Both the position numbers and the translations under genes were made by a program. Below are positions 1 through 7,773 of a DNA stretch of 44,394 bases, piece after piece. The stretch is from an uncultured Clostridia bacterium (GTDB lineage Bacteria; Bacillota; Clostridia; UBA1381): assembly GCA_944393255.1 (NCBI GenBank), contig CALXZP010000067.1:1-44394 (forward strand), read 5' to 3'. Positions within the stretch are counted from its first letter, which is position 1. Every line of letters begins with the position of its first letter. The notes under the pieces were generated by a model that was not told the DNA's origin, ran no database searches, and saw only the letters and a program-made list of their open reading frames with translations.

Positions 1-1745
1 TTAATCCCAGCCCTTACAGCTGCGAGCCGTATTATAATCTCGGTCTGGCGCTGAAGATGCAGAAACGGTATAAGGAGGCATACGAGGCGTTTTATAAGTC
101 CACATGGGACGGGAAAATGCAGGATAAGGGCTTCTACCAGCTTGCCTGCGTATCCGCCAAGCTCAACGACTTTGAAGCGGCGCTGGAGTTTATAGACGAA
201 GCTCTTGTGCGCGGACAGCGCAATATGAGGGCGAGAATGTTAAAATGCGCATTGCTGCGTATATCCGGAAGAACCGGCGAGGCTGCGGCGTTTGCGAAGG
301 AATCGATAAGGCTCGACCCGCTTGATTTCGGTGGCAGATACGAGCTGTTCAGGGCAACGCAGGACTTTGCGGCGCTCAATGAGCTGACAACGCTCATGCA
401 CGGAGATCTGCAGAATTATATCGAGCTGTCTATAGGCTACGCGGAAGCAAACCTGTACGCAGACGCTGCAAATGTGCTCGCCTTGATAGCCGAGTCCGGC
501 AGACCGATGCTGCATTATTATATGGCATACTATTCAAACAGCGACGTGGAGCTTGAGATAGCGCTCAAATGCGATAAGGACTATACGTTCCCGAACAGGC
601 TCCAGGAGATATTCGTGCTGAGCTATGCGATAGAAAACAGCAAGGAGGACTGGTTCGCGCGCTACAGTCTCGGAAATCTTTATTATGACAAGGGAGTATG
701 GTTCAAGGCGATCAAGCTCTGGAAGGACGCGCTTAAGATAGATCCGAATAACAGCAGAGTCCTGCGAAATTTGGCTATAGCAACGTACAATAAGCTCAAT
801 GACAGTGAGGAAGCGCTGCGGCTCATGGAACGCGCCGCGATGTTCGCGCCTGAGGACACACGCATACTCTTTGAATTGGATAGGCTCAGAAGACTGACGA
901 ATTATCCGGTAAAAAAGAGACTCAAGGAGCTTGCGGATAAGAAAGAAATGGTCGAGAGCCGCGACAATCTGCTCACAGAGTTCATAACGCTTTTGAACAG
1001 CGAGAAATATCATACTCACGCTTTGAAGCTCATAAAGCGGCACAGCTTCCATCCGCGCGAGGGCGTAGAGGGCAAGATAGTAAAGCAGTACAGGCTGGCG
1101 CATATCGGCTGCGCCGGGGAGCGGATAGACGACGGCGATTATGAGGAGGCGGCCGCGCATCTGGAGGCGGCTCTCGTATATCCCGAAAACCTCGGAGAGG
1201 GAAAGCTTGAGGGGAATATGGATAACGATATATTCTATCTTATGGGCTGTGCGTATGAGAAAATCGACAAGATCAGATCCATAGAGTGCTTTGAGAGGGC
1301 GGTAGAAGGCAGCTTCAGCCTTGCGCCGGCGCGTTATTACAACGACACTCAGCCCGAGATGTACTATTACCGTTCGCTGGCGTATAAGAAGCTCGGCAAC
1401 GCAAAAAAAGCCGCCGCCGGCTTCAACAAGATGATAAACTACTGCGAAGCGCATATAGACGACAAGCCCGAGCTTGATTATTTCGCGGTATCGCTTCCGG
1501 AATTTGTGGTGTTTGACAGCGACCCGGAGCGCGATAACTACGTGCACTGCTGCTATATGGCGGCGCTGGGCTATACCGGAAAGGGTATGAAAGACAAGGC
1601 GGACGAATACATTCGCCGCGGATTGGCTGCCGACTGCTCGCACCAGGGTCTGCTGACGCTCAAAAATGCCGATAAAAAGCCGGTAACGGATAAAAAAGAA
1701 GATACGACCGTACTGAGAGCCGCAAAATGGAACGCGAAGGCATAA
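1..1745 (+). CDS. TPR-repeat protein, C-terminal part (5'-truncated by window)
   Basis: The reading frame is open from base 3, so the gene starts upstream; the first ATG inside the window (57) is not its start. At least 580 residues remain. The visible protein is a run of tetratricopeptide-like helix pairs, with motifs such as EPYYNLGLALKMQKRYKEAY at the very start, WFARYSLGNLYYDKGVWFKA near residue 200 and MYYYRSLAYKKLGNAKKAA further on. TPRs are protein-binding scaffolds. The spacing and the aromatic-rich wording resemble the C-terminal TPR half of large DUF5107-type proteins (about 1,000 aa) common in Clostridia and Bacteroidetes, whose N-terminal half looks like a sugar-binding or glycosidase-related beta domain. 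That assignment is inferred from memory of the family, and the diagnostic N-terminus is outside the window. A strong terminator follows at 1781. Confidence 0.75.
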   Translation, partial: NPSPYSCEPYYNLGLALKMQKRYKEAYEAFYKSTWDGKMQDKGFYQLACVSAKLNDFEAALEFIDEALVRGQRNMRARMLKCALLRISGRTGEAAAFAKESIRLDPLDFGGRYELFRATQDFAALNELTTLMHGDLQNYIELSIGYAEANLYADAANVLALIAESGRPMLHYYMAYYSNSDVELEIALKCDKDYTFPNRLQEIFVLSYAIENSKEDWFARYSLGNLYYDKGVWFKAIKLWKDALKIDPNNSRVLRNLAIATYNKLNDSEEALRLMERAAMFAPEDTRILFELDRLRRLTNYPVKKRLKELADKKEMVESRDNLLTEFITLLNSEKYHTHALKLIKRHSFHPREGVEGKIVKQYRLAHIGCAGERIDDGDYEEAAAHLEAALVYPENLGEGKLEGNMDNDIFYLMGCAYEKIDKIRSIECFERAVEGSFSLAPARYYNDTQPEMYYYRSLAYKKLGNAKKAAAGFNKMINYCEAHIDDKPELDYFAVSLPEFVVFDSDPERDNYVHCCYMAALGYTGKGMKDKADEYIRRGLAADCSHQGLLTLKNADKKPVTDKKEDTTVLRAAKWNAKA

Positions 1746-1780
1746 AAGCGGCTGTGCGGCTGATATAAGGCTTTATAAAA

Positions 1781-1816
1781 GACGGGGGAACGGCGCTGTG
1801 CCGTTCCCCCGTCTTT
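1781..1816. terminator. Bidirectional intrinsic terminator between TPR gene and hpf
   Basis: A perfect 14-bp stem (1781-1794 with 1800-1813, GACGGGGGAACGGC on the left arm) has a 5-nt loop. It is followed by TTT on the plus strand. The plus-strand AAAA preceding the stem gives a T-run on the minus strand. It sits between two convergent genes and can serve both. Confidence 0.85.
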
Positions 1817-1849
1817 GCTAAAGCAGGAAAAATATATTAAATATAGTTA

Positions 1850-2395
1850 TCAATCAACCGATTCTATAAGCGCATATTTTCCGTCGTTGCGTTTGTAAAC
1901 GACGTTCATCTCGTTTGTTTCAACATTTTTGAATACGAAAAAGCTGTGCCCGAGGAGGTTCATCTGCAGTATCGCTTCTTCAACGTCCATCGGCTTTAGC
2001 GAAAATCTCTTTTTCTTTACTATCTCAAACTGACTGCCGCTGTCGCCTTCCTCCTCCAGATATTTTCCGCCGGAGATGAGCTCGCTGTCGGCAAGAGATC
2101 CCTCGCGTATGCGCTTAGCAAGCCTTGTCTTATTTTTGCGTATCTGACGCTCAATAACGTCTACGATCTTATCTATAGCCGAAAGCACTTCTTTATCCTC
2201 GACCTCGGCGCGGAATATCATGCCTCCGGCATTTATCTGAGCTTCAACGTAATCATTATCCTTTATAGTTCCCAATACCACTCTCGCGGTCGGTTCGTCT
2301 CTAAAAAATTTATCAAGCTTGCTGAGTTTTTTTTCGATGTATTCACGTACGTTGTCTTTTATTGTGTATTTTCTTCCAATAATATTGAATTTCAT
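1850..2395 (-). CDS. hpf: Ribosome hibernation-promoting factor, long form
   Basis: A 181-aa protein that dimerises 70S ribosomes into inactive 100S particles in stationary phase. The N-terminal S30AE/YfiA domain (about 1-98, starting MKFNIIGRKYTI) sits in the decoding channel. A short linker leads to the C-terminal dimerisation domain (about 126-181, with KRFSLKPMDVEEAILQMNLL and GHSFFVF), the hallmark of long HPF in Firmicutes. I chose ATG at 2395 because GAGGAG lies 8 nt upstream; an in-frame GTG at 2404 would add three residues but overlaps that Shine-Dalgarno. The gene stands alone, convergent with the TPR gene. I did not find a convincing SigB- or SigH-type promoter, although Bacillus hpf uses both. 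Confidence 0.95.
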   Translation of the reverse strand: MKFNIIGRKYTIKDNVREYIEKKLSKLDKFFRDEPTARVVLGTIKDNDYVEAQINAGGMIFRAEVEDKEVLSAIDKIVDVIERQIRKNKTRLAKRIREGSLADSELISGGKYLEEEGDSGSQFEIVKKKRFSLKPMDVEEAILQMNLLGHSFFVFKNVETNEMNVVYKRNDGKYALIESVD

Positions 2396-2515
2396 AAAAT
2401 CCACTCCTCATATGCTTATTTCAGAGAATAAAGATCCTCTTTATAAATATATACCGCATTTTAAGTATTTTAAACAATACATCGGCAAAAAAAGAAAAAA
2501 AATCATAGCAAGGTA

Positions 2516-2545
2516 TTTACAAACGGCATATATTTGTGCTATAAT
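2516..2545 (+). promoter_or_regulatory. Sigma-A promoter of ilvE, extended -10
   Basis: The -35 TTTACA (2516-2521) and -10 TATAAT (2540-2545) are separated by 18 bp, with TGC directly before the -10 (extended -10). Transcription should start near 2552, giving a leader of about 155 nt before ilvE. Confidence 0.75.
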
Positions 2546-2649
2546 AGACACGATGGCGGAAATAAAGCGGCAAGCGCCGTTTTATCGAAGAGTGCGGTGA
2601 TTATATCGGAGCCGCAGTGCAGGATCATAAATTAAGATAAGGTATTTTA

Positions 2650-2680
2650 CCGCGGCGCATAAAGCGCGCTGCGGTTTTAT
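2650..2680 (+). terminator. Attenuator-like hairpin in the ilvE leader
   Basis: CCGCGGCGC (2650-2658) pairs with GCGCTGCGG (2666-2674) as 9 bp including one G-T wobble. The 7-nt loop is followed by TTTTAT. It has the form of an intrinsic terminator but lies between the promoter and the gene, 27 nt before the start codon, so it may be an attenuator. No T-box sequence (AGGGTGGNACCGCG) is present. Confidence 0.5.
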
Positions 2681-2707
2681 AGACAGCAGGAAAGGAAGTT
2701 TTTCACT

Positions 2708-3733
2708 ATGGATAAGAAAAATATAGAGTGGAGCGAGCTTGGCTTCGGTTACATAGAGACCGGCAAGCGGTACGTTTCAACCTATAAGGACGGAAAGTGG
2801 GATGAAGGCGCTCTTATAAGCGACCCGATGATAACTATGAGCGAATGCGCCTGCGTTCTTCAATACGCACAGACGATATTTGAAGGGCTTAAGGCTTATA
2901 CAACGGAGGATGGAAGAATAGTTACGTTCAGACCGGATCTGAACGCGCAGCGCTTTGCGGATTCGGCGAGAAGGATGGAAATGCCGGTTCTGCCGGAGGA
3001 GCAGTTTGTGGAGTCGATCAGGCAGGTGGTAAGAGCCAACGCCGATTATGTTCCGCCGTACGGAACGGGCGCGACTCTCTATGTAAGACCTTATATGTTC
3101 GGGATAAATCCGGTAATAGGCGTAAAGCCGGCGGCAGAGTTCCAGTACAGGGCGTTCACAACGCCGGTAGGACCTTATTTCAAGGGCGGCGCAAAGCCCA
3201 TAACCATAAAGGTATCCGATTTTGACCGCGCGGCTCCCTGCGGCACGGGCAATATAAAAGCCGGTCTCAATTACGCTATGAGTCTGCATGCGATAGTTGA
3301 GGCGCACGAGGAAGGCTTTGACGAGAATATGTATCTCGATCCCAAAACGCGCACGAAGGTAGAGGAGACGGGCGGAGCGAATTTTCTTTTCATAACAAAG
3401 GACGGCAAGGTAGTAACTCCGAAATCGAACAGTATACTTCCTTCCGTAACAAGACGTTCACTTATGTATGTCGCAAAGGAATATCTCGGTCTTGAAACTG
3501 AGGAGCGCGAGGTCTATTTTGATGAGCTTAGCGAGTTTGCGGAGTGCGGACTCTGCGGTACCGCCGCTGTTATCTCCCCGGTAGGGAAGATAAACGACCA
3601 CGGCAGAGAGATATGTCTGCCGAGCGGCATGGAGGAGATGGGGCCTGTAACGAAAAAGCTTTACGATACGCTTACGGGTATCCAGATGGGCAGGATCGAA
3701 GCTCCCGAGGGCTGGATCTGCGAGATCATGTAA
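2708..3733 (+). CDS. ilvE: Branched-chain amino-acid aminotransferase
   Basis: A 341-aa PLP fold-type IV aminotransferase. It moves the amino group between glutamate and the 2-keto acids of leucine, isoleucine and valine in the cytoplasm, the last step of their synthesis. It has the usual length for the branched-chain (BCAT-type) subfamily. Motifs: QTIFEGLKAY (about 55-64) near the N-terminus, GTGNIKAGLNYA with the PLP-binding Lys184, EETGGANFLFI with the conserved Glu of the cofactor site, and GTAAVISPVG (about 280). GGAAAGGAAG precedes the ATG. It is monocistronic: its own promoter lies upstream and a terminator follows at 3741. The leader hairpin suggests control by attenuation, but the signal is unknown. 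Confidence 0.95.
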   Translation: MDKKNIEWSELGFGYIETGKRYVSTYKDGKWDEGALISDPMITMSECACVLQYAQTIFEGLKAYTTEDGRIVTFRPDLNAQRFADSARRMEMPVLPEEQFVESIRQVVRANADYVPPYGTGATLYVRPYMFGINPVIGVKPAAEFQYRAFTTPVGPYFKGGAKPITIKVSDFDRAAPCGTGNIKAGLNYAMSLHAIVEAHEEGFDENMYLDPKTRTKVEETGGANFLFITKDGKVVTPKSNSILPSVTRRSLMYVAKEYLGLETEEREVYFDELSEFAECGLCGTAAVISPVGKINDHGREICLPSGMEEMGPVTKKLYDTLTGIQMGRIEAPEGWICEIM

Positions 3734-3740
3734 GAAATAC

Positions 3741-3767
3741 AGGGGGCGGACGTGTCCGCCTCTTTTT
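3741..3767 (+). terminator. Intrinsic terminator after ilvE
   Basis: Stem 3741-3750 with 3755-3764 (core GGCGGA/TCCGCC, outer pairs including G-T) and loop CGTG, followed by TTTTTAT. It lies between ilvE and the pseudouridine synthase. Confidence 0.7.
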
Positions 3768-3810
3768 ATGCGGCCGGGAAATATATTCTGATGCCGCGCG
3801 GAGACGGGTC

Positions 3811-4707
3811 ATGAAAAGAATTATCAGATTTACCGTAGACGACAGCTTTTCGGGCGGAACGGTCTGCGATATACTAAAGGGGCGGTTTTGCATCTCCGGT
3901 ACGCTCATAAAGGAGCTGAAAAAGCACGGCGACGGGCTTATGCTCAACGGGGCGCATACAAGAACGGTGGACAGGGTGCAGACCGGGGACGAGCTGACTA
4001 TAACTATATACGACGCCGCGTCGGAAAATATAGAGCCGCGGGAGATGGAGCTGTGCGTGGTGTACGAGGACAGCGATATACTTGTACTTGACAAGCCCGG
4101 CGGGATCCCAACGCATCCGTCGTGCGGACACCTGTACGATACCCTTGCGAACGGAGTTGCGGCGCATTATCTTAAAAACGGCGAGGAGCATGTGTTCCGC
4201 GCCGTGAACCGTCTTGACAAGGATACTTCCGGGCTTATATGTATCGCCAAGCACAGCTATGCGCACGCGCGGCTTTGCAGCGGTATGCACAGCGGCGGAA
4301 TTGAAAGGCGGTATACGGCGATAGTTACGGGAACGCTGCGGGGAAGCGGAACGGTGGACGCGCCCATCGCGCGCGAGAGCTTTCTAAAGAGGGCGGTAAG
4401 CCCGGAGGGGAAGCGCGCGGTAACGCATTACAGGGCGCTGCGCCGTACCGGAGGCTGCACTCTTGCCGAGCTGCGGCTCGATACGGGCAGGACGCACCAG
4501 ATACGCGTCCATATGGCGCATATAGGTCATCCGCTTTTGGGCGACTGGCTGTACGGTCATGCAGACGGGGACGGGTTCCCGCGCCAGGCGCTGCACTCGT
4601 CGTATCTCGGCCTTACGCACCCTGTCACGGGCGAAAGACTGCGGTTCAATGCCGATTTGCCCGAGGATATGAAGCGGTTTCTTGATAAATCTGAAAAACA
4701 GTATTGA
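3811..4707 (+). CDS. RluA-family pseudouridine synthase
   Basis: A 298-aa enzyme of the RluA/RluC/RluD family, which isomerises specific uridines in 23S rRNA or tRNA to pseudouridine. An S4-like N-terminal part (about 1-68) is followed by the catalytic domain. Motifs are DILVLDKPGGIPTHPS (about 89-104), NRLDKDTSG with catalytic Asp136, GRTHQIRVHMAHIGHPLLGD, and a C-terminal LRFNADLPEDM. ATG 3811 is preceded by a modest GGAGACGGG. The open frame extends upstream into ilvE, but that part has no family similarity. Which RNA site is modified cannot be told from the sequence, so no symbol is given. A terminator lies just upstream; its promoter is not obvious. Confidence 0.9.
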   Translation: MKRIIRFTVDDSFSGGTVCDILKGRFCISGTLIKELKKHGDGLMLNGAHTRTVDRVQTGDELTITIYDAASENIEPREMELCVVYEDSDILVLDKPGGIPTHPSCGHLYDTLANGVAAHYLKNGEEHVFRAVNRLDKDTSGLICIAKHSYAHARLCSGMHSGGIERRYTAIVTGTLRGSGTVDAPIARESFLKRAVSPEGKRAVTHYRALRRTGGCTLAELRLDTGRTHQIRVHMAHIGHPLLGDWLYGHADGDGFPRQALHSSYLGLTHPVTGERLRFNADLPEDMKRFLDKSEKQY

Positions 4708-4732
4708 ATATTTGCGCATATTATGATAAAAT
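4704..4732 (+). promoter_or_regulatory. Sigma-A promoter of nfnAB, extended -10
   Basis: TTGAAT (4704-4709), a 17-bp spacer and TAAAAT (4727-4732), with TGA immediately before the -10. It overlaps the stop codon of the upstream gene. Confidence 0.7.
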
Positions 4733-4774
4733 AATACGTGATCATTATGCTTGTGTGAAAGGAGAACGGATATA

Positions 4775-5629
4775 ATGGCATACAAGGTATTGAAAAAGGA
4801 GATGCTCAATCCGACTGTATTTTTGATGGAGGTGGAGGCGCCGCTGGTTGCACGCAAGGCGGAGCCGGGGCAGTTTATAATACTCAGGATAGACGAGTAC
4901 GGCGAGCGCGTTCCGTTCACGGTCGCGGATTTTGACCGCGAAAAGGGAACGGTGACCATAATAGTTCAGATAGTAGGCAAAACCACGCGCGACCTGGCTC
5001 AGGTCGAGGCGGGGGAGACGATAGCGGATTTTGCAGGCCCGCTCGGACATCCCACTCCGCTTGACGGGATAAAGAAAGCCGCTGTTATCGGCGGAGGTCT
5101 CGGTACTGCCATAGCGTATCCCCAGGCGAAAAAGCTGCACCAGCTCGGCGCGGACGTAACTGTAATAACGGGCTTCAGAAACAAGGAGCTGGTGATACTT
5201 GAGGACGAGCTCAAAGAGATATCGAATAAGCTTATCGTAGCTACCGACGACGGCTCGAACGGAAATCAGGGCTTTGTAACGGATGTGCTCAAAAAGGAGA
5301 TAGAGGCGGGCGAAAAGTACGATATGGTGATAGCTATCGGTCCGCTTGTGATGATGAAATTCGTATGCCGGCTCACGGAAGAATATAATATACCTACAAT
5401 GGTCAGCATGAACCCGGTCATGATAGACGGTACCGGGATGTGCGGAGGCTGCCGCGTTATAGTCGGCGGTGAAGTGAAGTTCGCATGTGTGGACGGGCCG
5501 GACTTTGACGGACACAAGATCGATTGGGACAGCGCCATGAAGCGCGGAAGAATGTTTGCAGAGCACGAAAAACGCGCCTGTGAGGAGGGCCGCTGCCGTA
5601 TCGGCAGAACGAACAGAGCCGAACAGTAA
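4775..5629 (+). CDS. nfnA: NADH-dependent ferredoxin:NADP+ oxidoreductase, small (FAD) subunit
   Basis: A 284-aa relative of the PyrK/sulfide dehydrogenase FAD-NAD(P) reductase family. With the next gene it should form NfnAB, which bifurcates electrons between NAD+, ferredoxin and NADPH in the cytoplasm. Visible features: FAD motif RVPFTV (45-50), the nucleotide-binding glycines GGGLG (106-110), and a C-terminal iron-sulfur region with Cys223, Cys226, Cys238 and a nearby Asp218. One Asp plus three Cys is the ligand set described for the NfnA [2Fe-2S] cluster. ATG 4775 has GAAAGGAGA upstream; an earlier TTG at 4751 overlaps that site. The stop is 28 bp before nfnB. Such pairs are often annotated simply as a ferredoxin-NADP reductase subunit plus glutamate synthase; no glutamate synthase large subunit is present here. 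Confidence 0.88.
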   Translation: MAYKVLKKEMLNPTVFLMEVEAPLVARKAEPGQFIILRIDEYGERVPFTVADFDREKGTVTIIVQIVGKTTRDLAQVEAGETIADFAGPLGHPTPLDGIKKAAVIGGGLGTAIAYPQAKKLHQLGADVTVITGFRNKELVILEDELKEISNKLIVATDDGSNGNQGFVTDVLKKEIEAGEKYDMVIAIGPLVMMKFVCRLTEEYNIPTMVSMNPVMIDGTGMCGGCRVIVGGEVKFACVDGPDFDGHKIDWDSAMKRGRMFAEHEKRACEEGRCRIGRTNRAEQ

Positions 5630-5657
5630 GCTTTTTGGGTGAAAGGAGTATTGTATT

Positions 5658-7046
5658 ATGCCAAACATGAGAATGGATAAAAATCCGATGCCGGAGCAGG
5701 CGCCCGACGTCAGAAATAAAAATTTTCTTGAGGTGACGCTTGGCTATACGCCGGAGGCCGCCATAGACGAGGCTCAGCGCTGCCTGAACTGTAAGAATAA
5801 GCCGTGTATGCAGGGCTGCCCCGTTTCGGTAAAGATACCGGAATTTCTTACATATATGAAGGACGGAGACTTTGAGGGCGCGTATCAGAAGATAAAGGAG
5901 ACGAACGCTCTGCCGGCTGTGTGCGGAAGAGTTTGTCCGCAGGAAAAGCAGTGCGAGTCAAAATGCGTAAGGGGCATAAAGGGCGAGCCTGTCGCAATAG
6001 GAAGGCTTGAGCGGTTCGCTGCCGACTACCATATGGCGAACGTAAAGGACGAGACTGAGATACCGAAGCCCAACGGCAAAAAGGTCGCTGTTGTCGGCTC
6101 CGGCCCGTCCGGACTTACCGTTGCGGGCGACCTTGCAAAGATGGGGTACAAGGTGACCGTATACGAGGCGTTCCATACTGCCGGAGGAGTACTGATGTAC
6201 GGCATACCGGAATTCAGGCTGCCGAAGGATATAGTTCAGAAGGAGATATCCACTCTTGAAAAGATGGGTGTTGATATAGAGACGGACGTTATCATAGGCA
6301 GAACGCTTACCGTAGACGAGCTTCTCAGCGACATGGGCTACGATGCGGTATATATCGGTTCGGGCGCGGGACTTCCGAACTTCATGGGTATAGACGGAGA
6401 GAGCCTCAACGGCGTGTATTCGGCAAACGAGTTCCTTACAAGAATAAATCTGATGAAGGGCTACAAGTTCCCCGAATACGACACGCCCGTATTCGTCGGC
6501 AGAAACGTGGCGGTGCTCGGAGGAGGAAACGTTGCGATGGACGCCGCAAGATGTGCAAAGCGCATGGGCGCGGAGAATGTTTATATAGTATACAGAAGAG
6601 GAAAAGAGGAGCTGCCCGCGCGCGCCGAGGAAGTCGAGCACGCCGAGCAGGAGGGAGTTGTGTTCAAGCTTCTCCAGAACCCGACGAAGCTTATCGGAAA
6701 CGACGAGGGCTGGGTAACCGGTATGGAGGTCATCCATATGGAGCTTGGCGAGGCTGACGAGAGCGGCAGACGCCGTCCGGTACCGATAGAGGGAAGCGAG
6801 GAGATCCTCGAGATGGACACGGTCGTGGTAGCGATAGGTCAGTCGCCGAACCCGCTTATCAGGCAGACTACGGACGGTCTTGAGACAAACAGAAGAGGAT
6901 GTATCGTTGCGGACGATAACGGAAAGACTACAAAGGCGAGAGTATACGCCGGAGGCGACGTTGTAACGGGCGCGGCTACGGTCATCCTTGCTATGGGCGC
7001 GGGAAAGAAGGCGGCCGAGGCGATAGATAAGGAGCTTAACGGCTGA
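5658..7046 (+). CDS. nfnB: NfnB / GltD-like large subunit (NADPH, FAD, two [4Fe-4S])
   Basis: A 462-aa flavoprotein of the GltD-like family. The N-terminal ferredoxin-like region carries two cysteine groups (Cys42, 45, 50, 54 and Cys89, 93, 99, 103), consistent with two [4Fe-4S] clusters. Two Rossmann motifs follow: GSGPSGLTVAG (about 147-157) for FAD and GGGN (287-290) with YRRGKEELPAR (311-321) for NADPH. The C-terminus AGGDVVTGAATVILAMGAG closes the FAD site. Length matches NfnB. It is the same kind of protein as glutamate synthase small subunit, but its pairing with nfnA and the absence of gltB argue for transhydrogenase-type bifurcation that balances NADPH and ferredoxin. GAAAGGAG precedes the ATG, and a terminator follows at 7061. 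Confidence 0.9.
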   Translation: MPNMRMDKNPMPEQAPDVRNKNFLEVTLGYTPEAAIDEAQRCLNCKNKPCMQGCPVSVKIPEFLTYMKDGDFEGAYQKIKETNALPAVCGRVCPQEKQCESKCVRGIKGEPVAIGRLERFAADYHMANVKDETEIPKPNGKKVAVVGSGPSGLTVAGDLAKMGYKVTVYEAFHTAGGVLMYGIPEFRLPKDIVQKEISTLEKMGVDIETDVIIGRTLTVDELLSDMGYDAVYIGSGAGLPNFMGIDGESLNGVYSANEFLTRINLMKGYKFPEYDTPVFVGRNVAVLGGGNVAMDAARCAKRMGAENVYIVYRRGKEELPARAEEVEHAEQEGVVFKLLQNPTKLIGNDEGWVTGMEVIHMELGEADESGRRRPVPIEGSEEILEMDTVVVAIGQSPNPLIRQTTDGLETNRRGCIVADDNGKTTKARVYAGGDVVTGAATVILAMGAGKKAAEAIDKELNG

Positions 7047-7060
7047 GAATGAAGCGTTAC

Positions 7061-7097
7061 CGGGGTGCGGCATCTAAGCGGCGCCCCGTGTTTTTTA
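7061..7097 (+). terminator. Intrinsic terminator after nfnB
   Basis: CGGGGTGC (7061-7068) pairs with GCGCCCCG (7081-7088) including one T-G pair. The loop is 12 nt, and TGTTTTTTATT follows. Confidence 0.8.
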
Positions 7098-7170
7098 TTA
7101 CCGCAGAGCGAGGCTGCCGGGTGCATTGTCAGGCAGTCCGGAGCGGCGCAGAGATACAGGAGATAATGTT

Positions 7171-7773
7171 TTGGAGCTTATAGAAGGTATTGATTCGGGG
7201 ATACTTATATGGATACAGGAGCAGCTGCGTACGCCGTGGCTGACGGCGTTTTTCAGAGTGGTTACGGCTCTGGGCAACGCCGGCTTAGTGTGGATCGCGC
7301 TTGCCGCGGCGCTTGCGGCGGTGAAAAAGACCCGCAGAGCCGGGGTATGCGCCGCCGTATCGCTTGCGGCGGTGTTTATCGTCAATAATCTTGCGCTTAA
7401 AAATATTTTCGGAAGGATAAGGCCGTATGAGGTCATACCGGGTCTTGCCGCGCTTGTTGACAAGCCGTCGGATCCGTCGTTCCCGTCGGGGCATACGGCA
7501 GCGGCATTTGCGGCCGCCGCCGCGCTTATATTTGCGCGCGCTCCGCTGAGGGTATCTGTTCCCGCAGCGGCGCTTGCCGTATTGATGGGCTTTTCAAGAC
7601 TGTATCTCGGAGTGCACTACCCGAGCGACGTGCTTGCCGGAGCGGCGGTGGGAACGGTCACGGCGCTGCTTGTGAGCGCCGCTGCGGCGCGTCTGAGGCG
7701 GCGGTCGGAGCGCGGGCGGAAACGCGCCTCGGAAAACGGGGAGGATAGGCTGAGAGGTGAAACGGATAAATGA
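7171..7773 (+). CDS. PAP2-family membrane phosphatase
   Basis: A 200-aa integral membrane lipid phosphatase. The three PAP2 signatures are intact: KNIFGRIRP (77-85), PSGH (105-108) and SRLYLGVHYPSDVLAG (142-157), the last with the catalytic His. Hydrophobic segments surround them. Likely substrates are undecaprenyl pyrophosphate (carrier recycling for the wall) or phosphatidylglycerophosphate; the sequence does not decide. I chose TTG 7171 because AGGAG (7158-7162) lies 8 nt upstream; a TTG at 7126 would add a polar tail without a binding site. The C-terminal 30 residues are strongly basic. The stop overlaps the next start (ATGA at 7770), so the two are translationally coupled. Confidence 0.85.
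   Translation: MELIEGIDSGILIWIQEQLRTPWLTAFFRVVTALGNAGLVWIALAAALAAVKKTRRAGVCAAVSLAAVFIVNNLALKNIFGRIRPYEVIPGLAALVDKPSDPSFPSGHTAAAFAAAAALIFARAPLRVSVPAAALAVLMGFSRLYLGVHYPSDVLAGAAVGTVTALLVSAAAARLRRRSERGRKRASENGEDRLRGETDK

Larger units (their letters stand above)
2396..2707. other. Intergenic region between divergent hpf and ilvE
   Basis: About 310 bp without a gene. The hpf-proximal half is very A/T-rich and must hold the hpf promoter (a weak TTGTTT/TATATA candidate only). The ilvE-proximal half carries the sigma-A promoter at 2516-2545, then a roughly 155-nt leader with several short GC-rich hairpins, the last being attenuator-like (2650-2678). A 15-codon reading frame inside the leader (MAEIKRQAPFYRRVR) has no ribosome binding site and is not enriched in branched-chain codons. 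Confidence 0.6.

Noticed and set aside
534..1643. Long minus-strand frame inside the TPR gene (and similar long antisense frames in atpD, gltD-like and dnaG genes)
   Set aside because: Composition is that of a shadow frame, with no family similarity or start signal.
2400..2440. SigH-like promoter for hpf (AGGATCT with GAAAT)
   Set aside because: Spacing between the elements is too short for a SigH promoter.
2552..2599. 15-codon leader peptide before ilvE
   Set aside because: No ribosome binding site and only one Ile and one Val, so it does not fit a branched-chain attenuation peptide.
2319..2600. Plus-strand reading frame across the hpf/ilvE intergenic region
   Set aside because: Overlaps hpf antisense, low complexity, no ribosome binding site, and contains the ilvE promoter.
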